DNA from: an uncultured Lachnospiraceae bacterium
GTDB lineage: Bacteria > Bacillota > Clostridia > Lachnospirales > Lachnospiraceae
Assembly (NCBI GenBank): GCA_910584585.1
Contig: CAJUBP010000006.1
Location: forward strand, 63,136-127,135
Length of the DNA: 64,000 nucleotides
Direction: 5' to 3'
A model generated the notes under the pieces. That model saw nothing but the letters and a program-made list of their open reading frames with translations. It was not told where the DNA came from and made no database searches. Within the stretch, counting starts at the first letter, position 1. Each line of letters begins with the position of its first letter. The translations under genes were made by a program, and so were the position numbers. Below, piece by piece: positions 8,353 to 17,219 of the stretch.

Positions 8353-10024
8353 GAAGACCGGTTCTGTGTTTACCTCTGCAAAAGAACCCTCCGTGCCGGA
8401 AGGATTATGGATCAAATGCGAAGGCTGCGGAGAGCTTCTCTACAAGGAGGATGTACGGCAGAACCATTATGTTTGTTATAAATGCGGAAAATATTTCCGT
8501 GTCAGCACGAAGAAACGTCTGCGCATGGTGGCGGATAAAGGCACTTATGAGAAATGGGAGGAAGGGATTGAAAATAATGATCCCCTGAATTATCCGGAAT
8601 ATCAGGAGAAAATAACTTCTCTGAAAGAGCGTTACCGGATTGATGAGGCTGTGACCTGCGGCAAATGCACCATTCACGGAGAGCCGGCTGTAGTCTGCGT
8701 CTGCGACGGACGTTTTTTGATGGGAAGCATGGGCTATGTGGTAGGGGAGAAAATTACCAGGGCCGTGGAACGGGCCACTGAAGAATATCTGCCAGTCATT
8801 ATTTTTACCTGCTCCGGCGGAGCCAGAATGCAGGAGGGAATGATTTCCCTGATGCAGATGGCTAAGACCTCTGCCGCGCTGAAACGTCACTCTAAGGCAG
8901 GGCTTCTCTATGTTTCGGTTCTCACAGATCCCACCACCGGAGGGGTTACCGCCAGCTTTGCCATGCTGGGAGACATTATTCTGGCAGAACCTGGGGCGCT
9001 GGTAGGATTTGCAGGCCCCAGGGTAATTGAGCAGACCATACGCCAGAAACTGCCGGAAGGGTTTCAGCGGGCGGAATTTCTGCTAGAGCATGGATTGATT
9101 GACAATATTGTAGAGCGGGAAGATTTGAAAGAAACTCTGGCAAAGCTGATTGTGATGCACAGGCGGGTGGAGCCGAAAGAGGCGTTGATTCCAAACCGCA
9201 GAAAACACGCCAGGGAAATTGACAGCCTGAAACGTTATGACAAAACCTCCGCCTGGGAACGGGTTTTGCGCGCAAGGGCCCAGGACAGACCAGGGGCCCT
9301 TCAATATATTCAGGAGATTTTTACTGATTTTACAGAACTTCACGGGGATCGCCACTTTGCGGACGACGGGGCCGTGGTGGGCGGAATCGGATATCTGGAC
9401 GGCTGCCCGGTGACAGTGATTGGGCAGCAGAAGGGCAAAAACACCAGAGAAAACATTACCAGAAATTTCGGGATGCCCTCTCCGGAAGGATACCGGAAAG
9501 CGCTGCGTCTGATGAAACAGGCGGAAAAGTTCCGCCGCCCCATTATCTGTTTTGTGGACACGCCGGGAGCTTTCTGCGGCATGGAAGCAGAAGAGCGGGG
9601 ACAGGGGGAAGCCATTGCGAGAAACCTTTTTGAAATGTCGGATCTGACAGTTCCTGTCTTAAGCATTGTCATCGGAGAAGGCGGCAGCGGCGGCGCCCTT
9701 GCCCTTGCAGTAGGGAATGAGGTGTGGATGATGGAGAATTCCACCTATACCATTCTCTCTCCGGAAGGATTTGCTTCCATTATGTGGAAAGACGCGTCCC
9801 GGGCGCCGGAGGCGGCTGAACAGATGCGGGTGACAGCGCAGGATCTAAAGGAATTGGGAATTATTGAAAAGGTAATTCCAGAGCCGCAACCGGCAAATTC
9901 CCAGAATGCGGCAAAGATTGCAGGGACTATGCAGGAGGAAATCCGCAGATTTCTCCATCAGTATCTGCCCATAGAGGGAGAGACGCTGGCAAAGCAGCGG
10001 TATGAACGGTTCCGGAATATGTGA
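8339..10024 (+). CDS. accDA: fused acetyl-CoA carboxyltransferase beta-alpha subunits
   Basis: One 561-residue frame carries both carboxyltransferase halves. Residues 1-270 are AccD: the zinc ribbon CEGC...CYKC near residues 28-50, then FTCSGGARMQEGMISLMQMAK and TTGGVTASFAMLGD. From about residue 295 it is AccA: LHGDRHFADDGAVVGGIG, FGMPSPEGYRKALRLM, FVDTPGAFCGMEAEERGQGEAIA and GEGGSGGALALAVGN. The N-terminal coiled coil of free AccA is missing; a basic linker of about 25 residues replaces it. The frame is continuous with no frameshift, so this is a true fusion. It starts inside the end of accC. Confidence 0.93.
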   Translation: MLKFKKTGSVFTSAKEPSVPEGLWIKCEGCGELLYKEDVRQNHYVCYKCGKYFRVSTKKRLRMVADKGTYEKWEEGIENNDPLNYPEYQEKITSLKERYRIDEAVTCGKCTIHGEPAVVCVCDGRFLMGSMGYVVGEKITRAVERATEEYLPVIIFTCSGGARMQEGMISLMQMAKTSAALKRHSKAGLLYVSVLTDPTTGGVTASFAMLGDIILAEPGALVGFAGPRVIEQTIRQKLPEGFQRAEFLLEHGLIDNIVEREDLKETLAKLIVMHRRVEPKEALIPNRRKHAREIDSLKRYDKTSAWERVLRARAQDRPGALQYIQEIFTDFTELHGDRHFADDGAVVGGIGYLDGCPVTVIGQQKGKNTRENITRNFGMPSPEGYRKALRLMKQAEKFRRPIICFVDTPGAFCGMEAEERGQGEAIARNLFEMSDLTVPVLSIVIGEGGSGGALALAVGNEVWMMENSTYTILSPEGFASIMWKDASRAPEAAEQMRVTAQDLKELGIIEKVIPEPQPANSQNAAKIAGTMQEEIRRFLHQYLPIEGETLAKQRYERFRNM

Positions 10025-10100
10025 CATCAATTTGGCAAAACCTGAGCTGAAAAAACTTTTGAAAAATCACGGAACAGATTTAGTCAAACAGGAGGAAATC

Positions 10101-11189
10101 ATGAGCAGATCATTGATAATCAGAGATTTAAAGGCAGAGATTCCTGTCATACAGGGAGGCATGGGCGTAGGGGTCAGTTTAGCCGGGCTGGCCGGAGCTG
10201 TGGCAAAATGCGGCGGGATAGGGATTATTTCCACGGCCCAAATTGGGTATCAGGATCCGGAATTTGATCAGCATCCCATTGAGTCCAATCTAAAGGCTAT
10301 CAAAACCCAGATCAGCCGCGCCAAAGAGATAGCGGAAGGCGGAATTGTGGGAGTGAATATTATGGTGGCCACGAAACGGTACGAGGATTATGTCCGGGCC
10401 GCTGCCGAAGCCGGCGCGGACCTGATTATCTCCGGCGCGGGCCTGCCTGTCAGCCTTCCTGGGTTCATCGGATCCTCTGGGGCAAAGATAGCGCCTATTG
10501 TATCTTCCCTGAAGTCAGCGTCAGTCGTCTGCAGGCTGTGGGACCGGAAATACAGCCGGTGCCCGGATCTTGTCGTCATTGAAGGGCCCAAGGCCGGCGG
10601 CCATCTGGGTTTTTCTCTGGAGGAATTGGGGCGTATTCAGGAAGAGGACTATGAGACGGAGATCAAAGAGATCATAGAACTGGTGGGTCAGTACAGCAAG
10701 AAGTATCAGTACCATATTCCGGTGGTTGTGGCCGGCGGGATATATGACGGGAAGGATATGAAACATATGCTGGAACTGGGCGCGGACGGCGTTCAGGTGG
10801 CTACCCGCTTTGTGACGACCTGGGAATGCGACGCCAGCCAGGCATACAAAGACGCCTATCTTCGGGCAGGAAAAGATGAGATTCAAATTGTAAAAAGTCC
10901 GGTGGGCATGCCGGGGCGGGCCATCCGCAATTCCTTTATCCGGAAAATGGAGGAGCAGGCAGTCCAAAAGGAAGAGGCAATTTCCGGCGCGCCGCATAAC
11001 CGGAAATGCCATCAATGCCTGGAAAAGTGCAATCCCAGCGAAATTCCCTATTGTATCACAGACGCATTGATCAATGCGGTTAAAGGAAATACAGAACATG
11101 GCCTGGTATTCTGCGGTGCCAATGCATGGCGGGCAGAGAATATGGAACATGTTTCTGATATCATGAAAGAATTCTCAGAATATTTGTAA
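10101..11189 (+). CDS. FabK/nitronate monooxygenase-like flavoprotein with a cysteine cluster
   Basis: A 362-residue TIM-barrel protein of the 2-nitropropane dioxygenase family, distantly related to the FabK at the other end of the operon. It has PVIQGGMGVGVSL, ISGAGLPVSLPG, EGPKAGGHLGF and GADGVQVATRFV, so FMN binding is likely. Unlike FabK it carries a C-terminal CHQCLEKCNPSEIPYC with four cysteines. The start at 10101 has AGGAGG upstream. Whether it reduces enoyl-ACP, oxidises nitronates or does something else cannot be told from sequence. Confidence 0.75.
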   Translation: MSRSLIIRDLKAEIPVIQGGMGVGVSLAGLAGAVAKCGGIGIISTAQIGYQDPEFDQHPIESNLKAIKTQISRAKEIAEGGIVGVNIMVATKRYEDYVRAAAEAGADLIISGAGLPVSLPGFIGSSGAKIAPIVSSLKSASVVCRLWDRKYSRCPDLVVIEGPKAGGHLGFSLEELGRIQEEDYETEIKEIIELVGQYSKKYQYHIPVVVAGGIYDGKDMKHMLELGADGVQVATRFVTTWECDASQAYKDAYLRAGKDEIQIVKSPVGMPGRAIRNSFIRKMEEQAVQKEEAISGAPHNRKCHQCLEKCNPSEIPYCITDALINAVKGNTEHGLVFCGANAWRAENMEHVSDIMKEFSEYL

Positions 11190-11241
11190 AGACAATTGTA
11201 ACATAAACAGCGCAGAAAATAAAAACTCCTGGAAAAATATC

Positions 11242-11270
11242 TTTCCAAAATCCTTAGAAATTGCTATAAT
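11242..11270 (+). promoter_or_regulatory. promoter ahead of the GlgX-like gene
   Basis: TTTCCA (11242-11247), 17 bases, TATAAT (11265-11270). The -10 is perfect and the -35 is weak. A leader of about 110 bases follows, with an imperfect CCCGTTTCCGT/ACGGGACGGG stem at about 11300-11336. Confidence 0.5.
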
Positions 11271-11385
11271 GAAAAAGAAGCATAGAAATTGTTCGAAAAC
11301 CCGTTTCCGTACAGCAAGTTTTTAGACGGGACGGGAAAGAGACAGGACGTTACAGAAAGAGAAAGAGACATCAAGGGAGGCATAT

Positions 11386-13416
11386 ATGAATTTTCAAATC
11401 TGTTCCGGAAATCAGGAAGAAATAGGCGTAACTAAGAAGAAGGACATCATTTCATTTTCCAGACAGGCGGCGAGAAATTCTATCTGCTATCTGCTGCTAT
11501 ATCCCAAAGATAACAGTCCGGCTCTGAAGATTCCTATGAAAACCCAGGGAAATTGTGATACAGTGTACACAGTTGGAATTCAGGGATTAGACTGGAAGAA
11601 TTATGACTACAATTTTGAAATAAACGGAGAAGAAGTAACGGATCTTTATGCCCGTAAAATTACAGGGAGGGAGGTCTGGGGGGATGAAGCCCGCAGACCG
11701 AAAGAACAAAACAGCGAACCGTTTGTTCCGCAGAAAGAAAAGCGGAAGCTGGAACAGCTGCAGGGGAAAGGTATTCTGGCAGAGAAGAGAAAGCAAGAAG
11801 AAAATCGTCTGGGAAAAGTAAAAGGCTCATTTTACTTTTCGGATTTTAAATGGAAAGATAAGGCGTATCAAGGGGTTAAAAAAGAAGATATGGTAATTTA
11901 TAAGCTCCATGTCCGCGGGTTTTCCATGGGAATGCAGGGAAACAGCAGCCGGCGGGGAACGGTGGAAGCAGTGGAGCGGAAGCTGGATTATCTCAAGGGG
12001 CTTGGAATTACAACGCTTCTGTTTATGCCAATGTATGAATTTGAGGAAATCCTTTTGCTGGATAAAAGCAAACAGCAGACTCAGCCAAAAGATTTGATTA
12101 ACTGTTGGGGGTACACAGTGGGAAGCTATTTTGCGCCGAAAGCTTCCTATCTGGGCAAAGGAAATAATCCGGATAATCTGAAACGGCTGATTCAGAAGAT
12201 GCATGAAAAACAAATGGAGTGCATCTTGGAGTTTTATTTTCCCAAAAAAATAAATCCTCATTTAATTATTGATGTATTGCGTTATTGGCGCAAAGAATAT
12301 CATGCAGACGGATTTCGGCTGTTGGGCTGTCCGCCGGCGGCGGAATTATTGGCCCAGGACAGCAGACTGAGCGGCTGCAAGCTGTTTTTTGACGGATTTT
12401 CAGAGGAACTGGCCGGGGATAACCAGCGGTTCGGACCGGAACTGTTCACTTATAATGAAGAATTTCTCTACGAGACGCGCAAAATCTTAAACCATCAGGG
12501 CGGCAGCATTTATGAGTTTGCCTGTCAGATGCGCAGGCAGCAGGAATGCCAGGGCTATGTGAATTTTATTGCGGAGAACAATGGATTTACCCTTTGGGAT
12601 GTGTTTTCCTATGAACACAAGCACAATGAGCAGAACCGGGAAGAAAACAGGGACGGAAATGACTGGAACTGCAGTTCCAACTGCGGGCAGGAAGGAATCA
12701 GCCGCAGGCGTCAGGTGAATGAACTGCGCAAGCGTCAGGTGAAGAACGCTCTTGCCGTCATTTTTCTGGCCCAGGGAATTCCCATGCTCTGGATGGGAGA
12801 TGAATGCGGCAACAGTCAGAATGGAAATAACAACGCATACTGCCAGGATAATGCAATCGGCTGGAAGGACTGGAGACGGACAGCCGCAAGCCGTCAGCTG
12901 ATTTCCTATGTGGAGAAGCTTTCCGGGCTCAGACGGGAGTATCCCATGCTGCGCAGTCCTCATCCCTTTCAGCTTCAGGACTACGGCAATCAGGGCTGCC
13001 CGGATCTGTCTTATCACAGCGACGGGGCATGGAAGATGGACTTTAGCATGAACCGGGGGTTTCTCGGCATGTACTATTTCGGCGCCTATGCAGGGAAGAA
13101 AGAGAATCTGTATGTGGCCTGGAATTTTCAGACAGTTTCCCAGAAATTCGCTCTTCCGGGCGGAATGAAATGGAAGCTTCTGCTGAATACGGCGGCAGAG
13201 CCGGCAGTATTAGAACAGCCGGAAGAACTGGGGCATATCCGGGAATTTCAAGTCGAAGAACATTCTGTCTGTCTGCTGCGGGGAGAGGCGTTTTCAGAAG
13301 AGAAGCCGCGCAGAAGGAGAAAAAAGGCGGCAGAACCTGCAGAAAATGCCCGAGAAGAAAGAAAACAGCAGAATCTGCAGAAGGCGCGAAAGGAGAAAAG
13401 CAATGGAGGAACGTAA
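11386..13416 (+). CDS. GlgX/isoamylase-like GH13 protein with degenerate active site
   Basis: A 676-residue protein clearly built on the glycogen-debranching GH13 fold: an N-terminal beta domain, IYKLHVRGFS, a GYTVGSYFAPKASYL stretch, FSYEHKHNEQNREENRDG, SNCGQEG, GIPMLWMGDECG and NNNAYCQDNAIGWKDW. All catalytic positions are changed: the nucleophile site GFRxD reads GFRLL (Leu313), the acid/base site reads KLFFD (Asp336 for Glu), and the HDGFTL motif reads NNGFTL (Asn398-Asn399). The DxxxNH motif of region I is also absent. Hydrolysis is therefore unlikely; a glycan-binding or regulatory role is inference. A basic tail (RRRRKKAAEPAENAREERKQQ) ends the protein and overlaps traX. Confidence 0.8.
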   Translation: MNFQICSGNQEEIGVTKKKDIISFSRQAARNSICYLLLYPKDNSPALKIPMKTQGNCDTVYTVGIQGLDWKNYDYNFEINGEEVTDLYARKITGREVWGDEARRPKEQNSEPFVPQKEKRKLEQLQGKGILAEKRKQEENRLGKVKGSFYFSDFKWKDKAYQGVKKEDMVIYKLHVRGFSMGMQGNSSRRGTVEAVERKLDYLKGLGITTLLFMPMYEFEEILLLDKSKQQTQPKDLINCWGYTVGSYFAPKASYLGKGNNPDNLKRLIQKMHEKQMECILEFYFPKKINPHLIIDVLRYWRKEYHADGFRLLGCPPAAELLAQDSRLSGCKLFFDGFSEELAGDNQRFGPELFTYNEEFLYETRKILNHQGGSIYEFACQMRRQQECQGYVNFIAENNGFTLWDVFSYEHKHNEQNREENRDGNDWNCSSNCGQEGISRRRQVNELRKRQVKNALAVIFLAQGIPMLWMGDECGNSQNGNNNAYCQDNAIGWKDWRRTAASRQLISYVEKLSGLRREYPMLRSPHPFQLQDYGNQGCPDLSYHSDGAWKMDFSMNRGFLGMYYFGAYAGKKENLYVAWNFQTVSQKFALPGGMKWKLLLNTAAEPAVLEQPEELGHIREFQVEEHSVCLLRGEAFSEEKPRRRRKKAAEPAENAREERKQQNLQKARKEKSNGGT

Positions 13417-14059
13417 ATTTGGCCTCAGCGGCTTTGCCCTGAAGTGGATAGCCATGATCAGTATGCTGATTGATCATACCGGCGCCGTGCTGTTTCCCCA
13501 ATATATTCAGATGCGTATGATTGGAAGGCTGGCTTTTCCCATCTACTGCTTTCTGCTGGTGGAGGGAGCCGTGCATACCAGCGATATCCGCAAATATGAG
13601 ATACGGCTGCTGCTGTTTGCTTTGGCGTCAGAGCTGCCCTTTGATCTGGCCTTTTATACCAGAGTGGATTTCCGGCACCAGAACGTATTCTTTACGCTGT
13701 TTTTAGGCCTGGTGGTGGTGGAACAGTACCAGAAACGCAGGCAGAAATTAAGTTCATTTTTAATTTTTATTGCAGCCATGGTTCTTTCGGAGGTTATGCA
13801 TACAGATTATAGCGCAGCCGGAATTGTCTTTATAGTGTTATTTTATCTCTTATACCAATATAAGACAGGAAAACAGGCTGTCTTTGCGGCGGCCAATTTC
13901 CTGATGTACGGAACCAGCGTACAGGCGTATGCAGGACTGGCGGCACTGCCCATGCTGCTCTATAACGGAAAGCGGGGGCCGTCTATGAAATATTTCTTCT
14001 ATGTATTTTATCCGCTGCATTTGCTGATCCTTTGGCTGATATGTAGAATCATGTATTAA
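13403..14059 (+). CDS. TraX family membrane protein
   Basis: A 218-residue polytopic membrane protein of the TraX family, named after the F-plasmid protein that N-acetylates pilin. Visible are LKWIAMISMLIDHTGAVLF at the N terminus, RMIGRLAFPIYCFLLVEG, about six to seven hydrophobic helices and YVFYPLHLLILWLIC at the C terminus. The HTG and PLH motifs are shared with acyltransferase-3-like proteins. ATG at 13403 has AAAGGAG ahead of it and lies inside the last 14 bases of the GlgX-like gene. The chromosomal role of TraX homologues is not established. Confidence 0.8.
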   Translation: MEERKFGLSGFALKWIAMISMLIDHTGAVLFPQYIQMRMIGRLAFPIYCFLLVEGAVHTSDIRKYEIRLLLFALASELPFDLAFYTRVDFRHQNVFFTLFLGLVVVEQYQKRRQKLSSFLIFIAAMVLSEVMHTDYSAAGIVFIVLFYLLYQYKTGKQAVFAAANFLMYGTSVQAYAGLAALPMLLYNGKRGPSMKYFFYVFYPLHLLILWLICRIMY

Positions 14060-14081
14060 TTTGTGACAGGAGTGTGAGAAA

Positions 14082-14633
14082 ATGAAGGCATGGGAGCATT
14101 TCAAGACCATCAATCATCATAAGATGCTGGTAATGAAAGGCTGTTTTAAGGTGGGTCTGTACCGGCAGGGGCTGCTGCATGATTTATCAAAATATACGCC
14201 TACAGAGTTCTTGGTGGGCTGTAAGTATTTCCAGGGCAATTTAAGCCCCAATAACATGGAACGGAAGGAACGGGGATATTCTTCCGCATGGCTGCACCAC
14301 AAGGGCAGAAACAAACATCATATGGAATACTGGATCGATTACGGCATCGGAGAGAAAAAGGGTATGACGGGCATGAAGATGCCCATCAAATATGTGGTGG
14401 AAATGTTTATTGACCGGATGTCCGCTTCTAAGAATTACCAGAAAGAAAATTATACAGACAGCAGTCCGCTGGAATACTACGAGAACGGCAAGTCATTCCA
14501 TATGCTCCACCCGGATACCAGAATCCTGTTGGAGCGGCTGCTGCGTATGCTGGCGGAGCACGGAGAAGATTACACCTTCCGCTACATTAAAAAAGTGGTG
14601 TTAAAGCGAAAAGATTACGGCAGAAAATCATAA
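14082..14633 (+). CDS. DUF5662 family protein
   Basis: A 183-residue soluble protein of the DUF5662 family. It is rich in conserved histidines: FKTINHHK, GLLHDLSKYTPTEF, AWLHHKGRNKHHMEYWIDY and FHMLHPDTRILLERLLRML. The HD and HH pairs suggest a metal-binding helical fold similar to HD phosphohydrolases, but the activity is unknown. It has AGGAG upstream and follows traX by 22 bases. Its stop overlaps the tail of the convergent DUF4250 gene by six bases. Confidence 0.75.
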   Translation: MKAWEHFKTINHHKMLVMKGCFKVGLYRQGLLHDLSKYTPTEFLVGCKYFQGNLSPNNMERKERGYSSAWLHHKGRNKHHMEYWIDYGIGEKKGMTGMKMPIKYVVEMFIDRMSASKNYQKENYTDSSPLEYYENGKSFHMLHPDTRILLERLLRMLAEHGEDYTFRYIKKVVLKRKDYGRKS

Positions 14634-14804
14634 AAACTGATTTGTTTCCCGCTGGTAATAATAACCAATGGCAGAAAGGGAAGCGGTCAGCTCTTCCTGG
14701 GAAATACTGCAGCTTTTGCAGAATTCTTCCAGAGAAGGGTACTGATCCCTGAGCTTTGTATTGACAAAACTCAGTAAAATCACCGGATCTTTGGGCAGAT
14801 TCAT
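14628..14804 (-). CDS. DUF4250 family small protein
   Basis: A 58-residue protein matching DUF4250: MNLPKDPVILLSFVNTKLRDQYPSLEEFC followed by ISQEELTASLSAIGYYY. The pattern looks like a small helix-turn-helix-like fold; function unknown. ATG at 14804 is preferred over an upstream GTG at 14813 because AGGAGG overlaps the GTG and stands eight bases before the ATG. It converges with DUF5662 and diverges from the sigma factor gene. Confidence 0.75.
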   Translation of the reverse strand: MNLPKDPVILLSFVNTKLRDQYPSLEEFCKSCSISQEELTASLSAIGYYYQRETNQFL

Positions 14805-14936
14805 GATGTTCACCTCCTGAAATAAATGAATTTTAAGACACGCACTAACATCTTACCATACTATTTTCCGATTGGAAAGGCACTTCAAAGCTTGATTTTT
14901 CATAGAATGTAATAAATCAGCTTAGAGGTGCTTTTT

Positions 14937-15557
14937 TTGAAAACATTTTTGATGCCGCTGAATGCCGAGGAAGAAAAATATTATCTGGAAGAAATGAAAG
15001 AGGGCAGCCTTGAAGCTAGAAATACCCTGATCGAACGAAACTTAAGACTGGTGGCGCATATATCCAGAAAATACCAAAATGGGGATGAGGATATGGAAGA
15101 TTTGATTTCCATCGGAACCATCGGACTGATCAAAGCCATCTCCACCTTCAATTACGAGCGGGGCAACCGGCTTGCCACCTATGCCGCCCGCTGCATCGAC
15201 AATGAACTTTTGATGTATTTCAGGGGGAAGAAAAAAACTTCCCGGGAAGTGTCCTTGTATGAGCCAATCGGGACAGACAAAGAAGGAAATCAGATTAATT
15301 TACTGGATGTGGTAGAGAGTATGGATCGGGACATCTTTGAAGTGATTGAGCTGAAAGGGAATACGAGAAAAGTTTATGAAATGATTCCGAAGGTATTAAA
15401 TGGCAGAGAGCGGGAAATTATCGAGTGGCGGTACGGCCTGTATAACCGCAAGCCGGTGACGCAGCGGGAAATCGCGGATAAACTGGGGATTTCCCGTTCC
15501 TATGTGAGCCGGATAGAAAAACGGGCGCTGGAAAAGTTAAAATCGTGCTTTGAATAA
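14937..15557 (+). CDS. sigK: sporulation-type sigma factor of the SigK group, without pro-sequence
   Basis: A 206-residue sigma-70 family protein with regions 2 and 4. Region 2 has RNLRLVAHISRKY, EDLISIGTIGLIKAISTF and LATYAARCIDNELLMYF; a PIGTDKEGNQINLLDVV linker follows, as in SigK rather than SigE. Region 4 ends QREIADKLGISRSYVSRIEKRALEKL. The likely start is TTG at 14937, six bases behind AGAGGTG. Only about eight residues precede the conserved PLNAEEE block, so the roughly 20-residue membrane pro-peptide of Bacillus SigK is absent, as reported for Clostridioides difficile SigK. The gene is uninterrupted. Confidence 0.85.
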   Translation: MKTFLMPLNAEEEKYYLEEMKEGSLEARNTLIERNLRLVAHISRKYQNGDEDMEDLISIGTIGLIKAISTFNYERGNRLATYAARCIDNELLMYFRGKKKTSREVSLYEPIGTDKEGNQINLLDVVESMDRDIFEVIELKGNTRKVYEMIPKVLNGREREIIEWRYGLYNRKPVTQREIADKLGISRSYVSRIEKRALEKLKSCFE

Positions 15558-15585
15558 AAGAAATGAGTAAAAGATCCAAAATCTC

Positions 15586-15614
15586 TTGCAGAAGCAAAAG
15601 AAACGTGTTATGCT
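15586..15614 (+). promoter_or_regulatory. promoter ahead of comM
   Basis: TTGCAG (15586-15591), 17 bases, TATGCT (15609-15614). A short GGGC/GCCC hairpin lies in the leader before the comM ribosome binding site GGGAGG. Confidence 0.5.
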
Positions 15615-15677
15615 AGGCTTATCTTTTTTCAAAGGGCGTATCTGCCCGGATTCCCAACCAGCACAAAGGGAGGTATT

Positions 15678-17219
15678 TTGTACAGTATTGTGTCGACGGC
15701 CATCGTCTGCGGAATTCAGAGCGTACTGATTCAGGTGGAAGCAGACGTGTGCGATGGAATGCCCGCATTTGAAATGGTGGGCGTATTGTCCTCTGAGGTA
15801 AAAGAGGCCAGAGAGCGGGTAAAAGCGGCAGTGAGAAACAGCGGGATTCGTCTGGCACCCAAAAAGGTTACGGTAAACCTGTACCCGGCAGATATCCGCA
15901 AAACGGGAACCAGTTTTGACCTGCCCATTGCCCTTGCCGTGCTGGCGGCTCACGGCAGGATTCCTCAGGAATGCCTGGAGGACATTTTATTTGCGGGAGA
16001 AATCAGCCTGAACGGGGAAGTCCGCGCTGCCAGCGGAATTCTCCCTATGGCGCTTGCCGCCAAAGAGGAAGGGAAACAGACCGTCTGTGTTCCCAGAGAA
16101 AATGTAAAGGAAGCCAAAATCGTAAAGGGGATGACCATCCTGCCGGCAGACAGCCTGAATCAGGTCATCGGCATGTTAGAAGAATTTGCCAGATCGCCGG
16201 AGCAGTTTCAAAAGAGTAATATTATAGAAGAAACAGGGCAGGATATTTCATGTTCGGATTCGGACTTTGCGGGAATCCATGGACAGAAAGTGTTAAAGCG
16301 CGCCTGTGAAATAGCTGCGGCAGGCAGGCACCATATGCTGATGATAGGGGCGCCGGGATCCGGAAAGACCATGGCGGCCCGGGCTGCCGCAACCATTTTG
16401 CCGCCTATGACGGAAGAGGAAGCGTTGGAATTGGCCAAGATTTACAGCGTCAGCGGAAGATTCGGGCAGCGGGAAAATAATTTCAGGACAAGGCCTTTTT
16501 GCAGCCCCCATCATACCATCAGCGTGGCGGGGCTTGCCGGCGGCGGCGCAGTGCCCAAGCCCGGAGAGCTGAGCCTGGCCCACAAGGGCATATTATTTCT
16601 GGACGAGCTGACAGAATTTAAACGAGAAGTGCTGGAAGCGCTGCGCCAGCCTTTAGAAGAGAAAATCATCCGGTTAGTAAGGAGCAGCGGCGTCTATTGC
16701 TATCCGGCGGATATTATGCTGATTGGAGCCATGAATCCCTGCGGCTGCGGCCATTATCCCGACCGGGACCGGTGCACCTGCTCTGCAGCGGTGATTGAGC
16801 GTCACTTAAATAAGCTGAGCCGTCCGCTGCTGGATCGGGTGGATCTTACCGTAGAGGTGAAACGGCTGCCCCTTTCCGAGATTCTTTCCAAAGAACCGGA
16901 GGAAACCTCCGAAGCGGTACGGGAACGGGTCTGGCAGGCCCAGAAGGTGCAGAGCCGCCGTTTTGGGGGCAGCGGCATCTTCTATAACAGCCAGATACCA
17001 GTGTCCTGTATCGGGGAATTCTGCCCCCTGGAACCGGAAGCAGGCCAAACGCTGCAGGAGGCCTTCGAACGGCTGGAAATGAGCGCCCGGGGATATTACC
17101 GGACTATCCGGGTGGCCAGAACAATAGCGGATCTGGAGCATTCGGAAAAAATTTGCCGCAGACATATTATGGAAAGCCTGATTTACCGGGAAATGGACAG
17201 AAAGCTGTGGGAACTATGA
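15678..17219 (+). CDS. comM: ComM/YifB family AAA+ ATPase
   Basis: A 513-residue protein of the YifB/Mg-chelatase-like family; in naturally competent bacteria ComM is a hexameric helicase driving branch migration during DNA integration. The N-terminal Lon-protease-like domain begins YSIVSTAIVCGIQ with DVCDGMPAFEMVGV. The AAA+ domain has Walker A GAPGSGKTMAARA near residue 230 and Walker B GILFLDELTEF, then MNPCGCGHYPD with clustered cysteines. The start is TTG at 15678, just behind GGGAGG. The stop codon overlaps the ATG of dprA. Confidence 0.9.
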   Translation: MYSIVSTAIVCGIQSVLIQVEADVCDGMPAFEMVGVLSSEVKEARERVKAAVRNSGIRLAPKKVTVNLYPADIRKTGTSFDLPIALAVLAAHGRIPQECLEDILFAGEISLNGEVRAASGILPMALAAKEEGKQTVCVPRENVKEAKIVKGMTILPADSLNQVIGMLEEFARSPEQFQKSNIIEETGQDISCSDSDFAGIHGQKVLKRACEIAAAGRHHMLMIGAPGSGKTMAARAAATILPPMTEEEALELAKIYSVSGRFGQRENNFRTRPFCSPHHTISVAGLAGGGAVPKPGELSLAHKGILFLDELTEFKREVLEALRQPLEEKIIRLVRSSGVYCYPADIMLIGAMNPCGCGHYPDRDRCTCSAAVIERHLNKLSRPLLDRVDLTVEVKRLPLSEILSKEPEETSEAVRERVWQAQKVQSRRFGGSGIFYNSQIPVSCIGEFCPLEPEAGQTLQEAFERLEMSARGYYRTIRVARTIADLEHSEKICRRHIMESLIYREMDRKLWEL

